Source: Acidimicrobiaceae bacterium
GTDB taxonomy: Bacteria; Actinomycetota; Acidimicrobiia; Acidimicrobiales; Salinilacustritrichaceae
DNA length: 6,375 nucleotides
Assembly (NCBI GenBank): GCA_003476595.1
Contig: DMTU01000256.1
Location: forward strand, 25,182-31,556
Direction of reading: 5' to 3'
The translations under genes and the position numbers were made by a program. The number at the start of each line of letters is the position of its first letter. Within the stretch, counting starts at the first letter, position 1. The notes under the pieces were generated by a model that worked only from the letters and a program-made list of their open reading frames with translations, ran no database searches and was not told the origin of the DNA. Positions 1-4,485 of this stretch are shown here, piece by piece.

Positions 1-426
1 CAGCGCGTGGTCCCGATCTCGCACCAGTTCTTCACCGCGGTCGGCGACTACCTCCACGACGAACGACCCCGCTGCGATCACGACTCGGTGTTCGTCGTGT
101 TGAAGGGCCCCCGACGGGGCCGGCCGCTTTCAGCCGACGGGGTCGATGAGATCCTCACCGGGGCGCGCCGGCGGGCCGGGCTGGAGCGGGGCACGTGCCA
201 CGAGCTGCGCCACACGTGTCTGACCCGGCTGCGCGAAGCAGGCATGGCCTTGGAGGCGGTCCAGGCCCAGGCCGGTCACCGCTCGATCGAGTCGACCCGG
301 GTGTATCTGCACCTCACCAACGACTGGCTCGCTGATGAGTACCTGCGCGCCTCGGCCGCCATCGACGCCGACCAGGCCGCCGTCGCTGAGATGATCGCCA
401 TGCAGGACCAGGCGGTGACCCGATGA
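1..426 (+). CDS. Tyrosine recombinase/integrase, C-terminal part (5' end outside the window)
   Basis: This is the catalytic C-terminal part of a DNA strand-exchange enzyme of the tyrosine recombinase (phage integrase) family, 141 codons visible. The frame is open to the first base and begins QRVVPIS, a typical strand just after the active-site lysine, so the GTG at 7 is an internal valine and the gene starts to the left. Visible catalytic residues are His67 and Arg70 (HELRHT), His93 (AGHRS) and the nucleophile Tyr102 (RVYLHL), counting from the first visible codon. The box I arginine and the N-terminal core-binding domain are not in view. The stop codon overlaps the start of the next recombinase gene (ATGA), which indicates translational coupling and joint action. 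It most likely belongs to a multi-recombinase mobile element (RIT or Tn554-like). An ordinary phage or ICE integrase pair is possible. The family is certain; the element type is inference. Confidence 0.92.
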   Translation, partial: QRVVPISHQFFTAVGDYLHDERPRCDHDSVFVVLKGPRRGRPLSADGVDEILTGARRRAGLERGTCHELRHTCLTRLREAGMALEAVQAQAGHRSIESTRVYLHLTNDWLADEYLRASAAIDADQAAVAEMIAMQDQAVTR

Positions 427-1691
427 GCGCCGCTGCACAGCCGGCATCGACCGCACCGGACAAGATCGGCGACGACTGGCAGACCATCGCCGCCCTGGCG
501 CCACAGATGGCTTCGACCATGGGCCGCTACCTCACCCAAGCATCGACGTTCCTGGCCCCGCGCAGCATCGACGCCGCCTCCATCGCGCTGCGACAGCTGG
601 CGTTGTGGCTGCTGGAGCACACCGACGTCACCGCCATCGGAGCGGTCACCCGCAACGACATCGAGGACTTCACCCTGTGGCTCGCCGACCAGCCCGGCCA
701 GAAAGGACCGGTCCTCTCCGACAACACGCGATCCCAGCGCATCCACATGCTCCGGGCCTTCTTCGCTCGGATCATCGAGTGGGACTGGGACGACGCACCA
801 CGGCGCAACCCGGTCCTCAAAGGTGACCTGCCATCGCGGCCCGACTCGCTTCCCAAGTTCCTCGACGACGCCGCGGCCGCCAAGCTCATGGCCACCGCCC
901 GGGCCGCCACCGACCCCAGGGACCGGCTCGTCGTCGAACTGCTCGCCCGAACCGGACTACGAGCACGCGAAGCCACCGGCCTCGACGCCGACGCCGTCGT
1001 GCGCGTCGGCGACGGACACTGGCTCCGCGTCCCGGTCGGCAAGCTGCGCAACGACCGCTTCGTTCCCCTCCACCCGCAGCTGGTCGAGCTCCTCGACGAC
1101 TGGTGCGCGACGAACACCGACCACATCCGCGCCCACCGCCGCCTGCTCGCCGACCACCGCGGCGCACTGAGCTACGACGTGCTCCACCGCATCGTGAAGC
1201 GCACCGCCAAACGCGCCGGGATCGGACACGTCCACCCCCACCAACTCCGCCACACCCTCGCCACCCAGGCCATCAACCGCGGCATGCGCCTCGAGGCCAT
1301 CGCCGCGCTGCTCGGGCACCGCAGCATGCGCATGACCCTGACCTACGCCCGCATCGCCGACCGAGTCGTCGCCGACGAATACGCGACCGTGACCGCACAG
1401 CTCGACTCGATCTACGGGCCCACCATCGAAGCCAGCCTCGAGCCCGCCAACATGGGCCGGCTCCGACGCGAAGCCCACGCCCGCATGCTCGGCAACGGCC
1501 TCTGCACCCGACCGGTCGAACTCGACTGCCGCATGGAATCCGCCTGCGAGACCTGCAGCTACTTCTCCACCGGACCCGAGTTCGTGCCCGTCCTGCTCCG
1601 CCAGCGAGACCACGCCCGCGACCACGACCAGCCCGACCGCGCTGCGCTCTTCGACACCCTCATCACTCGCGCCACCGAGGAGCCCGCTTGA
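423..1691 (+). CDS. Tyrosine recombinase/integrase with C-terminal Cys cluster
   Basis: This is a complete 422-residue tyrosine recombinase that would cut and rejoin DNA at attachment sites through a covalent phosphotyrosine. Residues about 25-125 look like the helical SAM-like core-binding domain, and about 145-330 are the catalytic domain. Expected catalytic residues are all visible: Arg180 (TGLRARE), Lys207 (VGKLRND), His273 and Arg276 (HQLRHT), His299 (LGHRS) and Tyr308 (LTYAR). After the catalytic domain comes a tail of about 80 residues with Cys361, Cys369, Cys375 and Cys378 (C-x7-C-x5-C-x2-C, ending ETCSYF). From memory, this tail is a known feature of Tn554 TnpB-like and many actinobacterial integrases, and it looks like a metal-binding knuckle. 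The ATG start overlaps the preceding stop by four bases, with a modest purine-rich site (AGGCGG) upstream. It is probably co-transcribed and co-translated with the gene before it. No third recombinase follows, so if this is a trio the missing member is to the left. Confidence 0.95.
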   Translation: MSAAAQPASTAPDKIGDDWQTIAALAPQMASTMGRYLTQASTFLAPRSIDAASIALRQLALWLLEHTDVTAIGAVTRNDIEDFTLWLADQPGQKGPVLSDNTRSQRIHMLRAFFARIIEWDWDDAPRRNPVLKGDLPSRPDSLPKFLDDAAAAKLMATARAATDPRDRLVVELLARTGLRAREATGLDADAVVRVGDGHWLRVPVGKLRNDRFVPLHPQLVELLDDWCATNTDHIRAHRRLLADHRGALSYDVLHRIVKRTAKRAGIGHVHPHQLRHTLATQAINRGMRLEAIAALLGHRSMRMTLTYARIADRVVADEYATVTAQLDSIYGPTIEASLEPANMGRLRREAHARMLGNGLCTRPVELDCRMESACETCSYFSTGPEFVPVLLRQRDHARDHDQPDRAALFDTLITRATEEPA

Positions 1692-1845
1692 CACCGATCA
1701 CCCGTATAACGCCCCTTCTCCGAGCCGCCCGTGCGGACCGCTGGCCGACTTCGCAGTGCGGTGAAGCACCGGGTTGTCGCTACGACGTGGCGCATCACAC
1801 CAATCGACACCCAGGTCGACCGGATCCGCACGTGCCGAGTCGCGG
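1692..1845. other. Gene-free spacer between recombinase stop and tRNA-Leu 3' end
   Basis: I see no convincing gene here. The stretch lies exactly where the right end of an element inserted at the tRNA gene would be. It contains a small hairpin (CGGTG, loop AAG, CACCG at 1759-1771) without a T run. There is also a short inverted pair, GTGCGGA at 1731-1737 against TCCGCAC at 1825-1831. Neither is strong enough to name as a terminator or a recombinase binding site. No second copy of the tRNA 3' end is present in the spacer, as expected if the matching attachment site lies at the far end of the element. Confidence 0.5.
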
Positions 1846-1931
1846 TGCCCGGGGCGGGGTTCGAACCCGCACGCCCGTCGCCGGGCCGGGGGGTTTAAGC
1901 CCCCTGCGTCTGCCAGTTCCGCCACCCGGGC
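1846..1931 (-). tRNA. tRNA-Leu, anticodon UAA
   Basis: The minus strand folds into a complete 86-nt class II tRNA. The acceptor stem is GCCCGGG (1931-1925) with CCCGGGC (1853-1847) and discriminator A at 1846. The D stem is GCG/CGC with loop GAACTGGCAGA. The anticodon stem is GGGGG/CCCCC around loop CTTAAAC, placing anticodon TAA at 1897-1895. A long variable arm (GCCCG, loop GCGA, CGGGC) and discriminator A identify leucine. The T arm is GCGGG-TTCGAAC-CCCGC. The bases after the discriminator are CCG, so the CCA end would be added by nucleotidyltransferase. It reads UUA codons, which are rare in high-GC genomes; in Streptomyces the equivalent gene is bldA. Its 3' end faces the recombinase genes, consistent with a tRNA used as an integration site. 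I found no clear promoter directly upstream, so read-through from the PBP genes is possible. Confidence 0.96.
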
Positions 1932-1932
1932 G

Positions 1933-1952
1933 CGGGCGTCACGTTACGCCCG
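1933..1952 (-). terminator. Possible hairpin terminator after the downstream PBP gene
   Basis: A perfect 7-bp GC-rich stem (CGGGCGT at 1933-1939 with ACGCCCG at 1946-1952) and a 6-base loop sit 21 bases beyond the PBP stop codon and one base before the tRNA 5' end. No T run follows on the minus strand. It could be a T-less actinobacterial terminator or a structure in the tRNA leader used in 5' processing. The position is suggestive but the function is inferred. Confidence 0.35.
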
Positions 1953-1973
1953 GGCGGATGACCGACCCGGCCG

Positions 1974-4418
1974 TCAGCCCTCGTCGTCCTGCTGGCCGGG
2001 CGGCGCCTGGGTCGTGGTCGTCGCCTCGGGCGCCGTCGTCGTGGTCGACTGCTGCTCCTCGTCGGGTTCGGTCGTCGTCGTGGTGGACGTCGTGGTCGAG
2101 GAGGTGGTCGTGGTCGCAGAGGGATCCGGGCGCACCTCGACGGTGGCGGTCGGGCCGAGCTGCTGGGGACCGGCGCCGGCGTCGCACCGGGCCGAGACCT
2201 GGTAGGTGCCCGGCACCGCGGTGGCCGGCATCTGCACGCTGGCCCGTCGGGTCGCCTCATCGGAGTCCACGTCGGGCTGGCTCTCGACCAGCACCGGGGT
2301 GGGCGGAGGCGGCTCCTGCCCCTCGGGGACCTCCTGCTCGACCACCGAAGTCGGTCCCTCGAGCACGACGAACCAGGCGGCCCGGCACATCTGGTAGCCG
2401 TTGGCGATCACGTCGACGGCGTCGCCGGGCTCCACGCTCGGCGTGGCGGTGAGCTCCATGGGCGGGGAGGTGTCGCTGAGCAGCTCCGGGTCGGGTTCGG
2501 GGAACTCGGTGGGCGGCACGTCGGCGAGGGCCTCGACCATGAAGTCGTGCCAGATCATCGCCGGGATGGTGCCGCCCTGCACGACCTGGCCGTCGACGTC
2601 CGGGATGGGGTCGTTGCCCTCGGGGTTCCCGACCCAGACGATCGCGGTGTACTCCGGGGTGTAACCGGCGAGCCAGGCATCGGCGTTGTTCTGGGTCGTG
2701 CCGGTCTTGGCCGCCATCGGGCGGTCGAGGGCGGCGCGGCGGGCGGTGCCGCTGCGAGGGGTCTCGGCGAGCACGGCGCTGACCGTGTCGGCGATGCGGG
2801 GCTCGACCGCTTCCTCCTCCTCCGGACCCTCCGGGTCCCAGACCGTGCGGCCGTCGCCGTTCTCGACCTCGGTGATCACGAACGGGTCGATGCGCACGCC
2901 GGACCGGGAGAGCGTGCTGTAGAGCGAGGCCATCTCGAGCGGGCTGACCTCCTCGGTGCCGAGGGCGATCGAAGGCTCGGCCTCCAGCTCGCGGCGGATG
3001 CCGAGCCGCTGGGCGAGGTCGGCGACCGCTCGCGGCCCCACCTTGGTCAGCGCCTGGGCGTACACGGTGTTCACCGAGTTCACGGTGGCCTCGGCGAGCG
3101 TGATGACGCCGTAGTCCTGGCCGCCGGCGTTGGTGACCGTCCACGGACCACCCTCGACGTCGAGGGTGATCTCCGCCGGCGCCGGGTACTGCTCGCCCGC
3201 ACCGTTGCCCGCCTCGAAGTTCGCAGCCAGGGTCACGGGCTTGAACGTCGAGCCGGGCTGGCGACCCGAGCCACCGGCGCCACCGGCGAGGTCGACCTGC
3301 AGGGTCTCGAAGTCGCGCCCGCCGACCCAGGCGCGGACTGCGCCGGTGCGGTCCACGGCGACCAGGGCGGCCTGCGGGTCGGACGGATCGTCCAGGTGGG
3401 CAGCGACCGAGGCCTCCGCGGCGCGCTGGTCGGCCAGGTCGAGCGTCGTGTGCACGACCAGGCCCTGGTCGTACAGCGCCTGCTCGCCGAGCTCCTCGAT
3501 GAGCAGGCCGCGGACGTGCTCCACGAAGTGCGGGGCCACGCCCTCCTGCAGCGTCGTCGGTGAGGCGGCCCGGACGGTGACCTCGATGGGCGTGGCGATG
3601 GCGGCCTCGCCCTCCTCCGGGGTGAGGGTGCCCATGTCGACCATCGCGCTGAGGACGGCGTCGCGCCGCTGCTGCGAGGCCTCGAGATCCTCACCGGGGT
3701 CGAGTCGGCTGGGCGAGCGCAGCAGGCCCATGAGCAGCGCGGCCCGCTCGGCGCTCAGGTCGGCGGCGGTGCTGTCGAAGTAGGTGCGGGCTGCGGCCTC
3801 CAGGCCGTAGGCACCCCGGCCGAAGTACACCGTGTTCAGGTAGCGCTCGAGGATCTGGTCCTTGTCCTCGGTGCGCTCGAGCTTCACGGCGAGCACGGCC
3901 TCGCGGACCTTGCGGCTGAACGTCCGGTCGTCGTTGAGGTAGGCGTTCTTCACCAGCTGCTGGGTGAGGGTGGAACCGCCCTGGGTCGAGTCGTCGGTGA
4001 CGTTGTTCCACACCGCTCGGGCGATGCCCAGGGGATCGATGCCGCCGTGGTCGTAGAAGCGCTGGTCCTCGGCCGCGATCAGGGCGTCGACGGCGACCGG
4101 GGCGATCTCCTCCAGGGGCACCTCGAGCCGCAGGCCCTCCTGGGCGAGCAGGGCCAGCTCGTTGCCGTCGCGGTCGAGCAGGACCGCCGCCGCCGACGTG
4201 GATCGAGCCGGGGGCAGGTCGGTCGTCGTCCACAGCCAGGCGCCGGCGACGAGCACGAGCACGAACAGGGCCGCGAGGCCGTAGACGGGCCAGCGCAGCC
4301 ACCGCCACGCGGGGCGGGCCCGCTCGCGGAAGGCGGCGAAGCCGCTCGCCGGCTCGGCGGCCGGCTCGTGGTCGGGGCCGGTGGGGTCGGGCTCAGGAGC
4401 CCCGTTCTCGTCGGTCAT
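1974..4418 (-). CDS. Class A penicillin-binding protein (GT51 glycosyltransferase / transpeptidase), downstream paralogue
   Basis: This is a complete 814-residue bifunctional peptidoglycan synthase (PonA/MrcA type). It would polymerise lipid II glycan chains and crosslink stem peptides outside the membrane. In order it has an acidic, Pro-rich cytoplasmic tail (about 1-30), a basic stretch and one membrane anchor (about 43-63), the GT51 domain (about 75-245) and the transpeptidase domain (about 345-630). GT51 motifs are EDQRFYDHGG with catalytic Glu117, GGSTLTQQ at 147-154 and RKVRE with Glu173. Transpeptidase motifs are STFK (Ser390 nucleophile, Lys393), SVN (448-450) and KTGT (571-574). Residues about 655-763 form an extra module with Cys678 and Cys745, followed by a Thr-rich tail to the end. 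I chose the ATG at 4418 because AAGGAGAC lies just upstream. An in-frame ATG 30 codons earlier would overlap the preceding gene and adds residues that look like translated spacer. It follows its paralogue by 67 bases, probably in one operon. Confidence 0.96.
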   Translation of the reverse strand: MTDENGAPEPDPTGPDHEPAAEPASGFAAFRERARPAWRWLRWPVYGLAALFVLVLVAGAWLWTTTDLPPARSTSAAAVLLDRDGNELALLAQEGLRLEVPLEEIAPVAVDALIAAEDQRFYDHGGIDPLGIARAVWNNVTDDSTQGGSTLTQQLVKNAYLNDDRTFSRKVREAVLAVKLERTEDKDQILERYLNTVYFGRGAYGLEAAARTYFDSTAADLSAERAALLMGLLRSPSRLDPGEDLEASQQRRDAVLSAMVDMGTLTPEEGEAAIATPIEVTVRAASPTTLQEGVAPHFVEHVRGLLIEELGEQALYDQGLVVHTTLDLADQRAAEASVAAHLDDPSDPQAALVAVDRTGAVRAWVGGRDFETLQVDLAGGAGGSGRQPGSTFKPVTLAANFEAGNGAGEQYPAPAEITLDVEGGPWTVTNAGGQDYGVITLAEATVNSVNTVYAQALTKVGPRAVADLAQRLGIRRELEAEPSIALGTEEVSPLEMASLYSTLSRSGVRIDPFVITEVENGDGRTVWDPEGPEEEEAVEPRIADTVSAVLAETPRSGTARRAALDRPMAAKTGTTQNNADAWLAGYTPEYTAIVWVGNPEGNDPIPDVDGQVVQGGTIPAMIWHDFMVEALADVPPTEFPEPDPELLSDTSPPMELTATPSVEPGDAVDVIANGYQMCRAAWFVVLEGPTSVVEQEVPEGQEPPPPTPVLVESQPDVDSDEATRRASVQMPATAVPGTYQVSARCDAGAGPQQLGPTATVEVRPDPSATTTTSSTTTSTTTTTEPDEEQQSTTTTAPEATTTTQAPPGQQDDEG
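2004..2120 (-). repeat. Thr-rich low-complexity tail of the downstream PBP
   Basis: This encodes residues about 767-805 of the downstream PBP: runs of Thr with some Ser, broken by an acidic TEPDEEQQ spot and Ala/Pro/Gln. On the plus strand it reads as imperfect GTC/GTG repeats. The stretch would be disordered and extracellular, perhaps spanning or contacting the wall, and possibly glycosylated; that role is inferred. Repeats of this kind are prone to length change and assembly error. Confidence 0.85.
2130..2456 (-). other. Extra extracellular module after the transpeptidase domain (downstream PBP only)
   Basis: This covers residues about 655-763. It has alternating hydrophobic strands and turns (SVEPGDAVDV, ANGYQMC, VPGTYQVSARC, TATVEV) with two cysteines, Cys678 and Cys745, spaced as if they could pair in a disulfide across a beta-sandwich. 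A Pro/Glu-rich loop (about 697-710) interrupts it. The pattern resembles small Ig-like or TIG-like surface domains, but I cannot name a family. The upstream paralogue has nothing equivalent at this position. Confidence 0.5.
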
Positions 4419-4427
4419 GGTGGGGGT

Positions 4428-4432
4428 CTCCT
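4428..4432 (-). promoter_or_regulatory. Ribosome binding site of the downstream PBP gene
   Basis: The minus strand reads AGGAG here, within AAGGAGAC (4433-4426), nine bases before the ATG at 4418. This strong Shine-Dalgarno site decides the start codon in favour of 4418 over the in-frame ATG at 4508. Confidence 0.85.
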
Positions 4433-4452
4433 TCGACCGCCGACCTCTACCC

Positions 4453-4470
4453 CTGGCACGGTCGTGCCAG
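4453..4470 (-). terminator. Perfect inverted repeat between the two PBP genes (possible terminator, attenuator or operator)
   Basis: CTGGCACG (4453-4460) and CGTGCCAG (4463-4470) are perfect reverse complements separated by two bases. As RNA they would form a 7-bp stem with a 4-base loop. The repeat starts 15 bases after the stop codon of the upstream PBP gene and 20 bases before the ribosome binding site of the downstream one. There is no T run, so a full terminator is uncertain. Partial termination that lowers expression of the second gene, or a regulator-binding palindrome, fits equally well. Confidence 0.45.
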
Positions 4471-4485
4471 AACTCGCAGCGTACG

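Noticed and set aside
957..1694. 245-codon open frame on the minus strand opposite the second recombinase
   Set aside because: It is a high-GC shadow. The plus-strand frame encodes a full recombinase, and the minus product is low-complexity Val/Gly/Ala/Glu with no recognisable domain.
1688..1710. TTGACA and TATAAC near the recombinase stop, resembling a promoter
   Set aside because: The spacer is only 11 bases, too short for a sigma70-type promoter, and no gene on the plus strand follows.
1103..2452. 449-codon plus-strand open frame crossing the recombinase end, the tRNA and the PBP tail
   Set aside because: It runs antisense through a tRNA gene and a clear PBP gene, and its product is Arg/Pro-rich as expected for a wrong frame.
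2547..3563. 338-codon plus-strand open frame antisense to the downstream PBP gene
   Set aside because: The opposite strand carries all the PBP motifs. This product shows no domain and has the composition of a GC-rich shadow.
4454..4469. TGGCAC-like sequence in the PBP gap as a sigma54 promoter
   Set aside because: The TTGC element is missing at the required spacing, high-GC actinobacteria generally lack sigma54, and the sequence is better explained as an inverted repeat.
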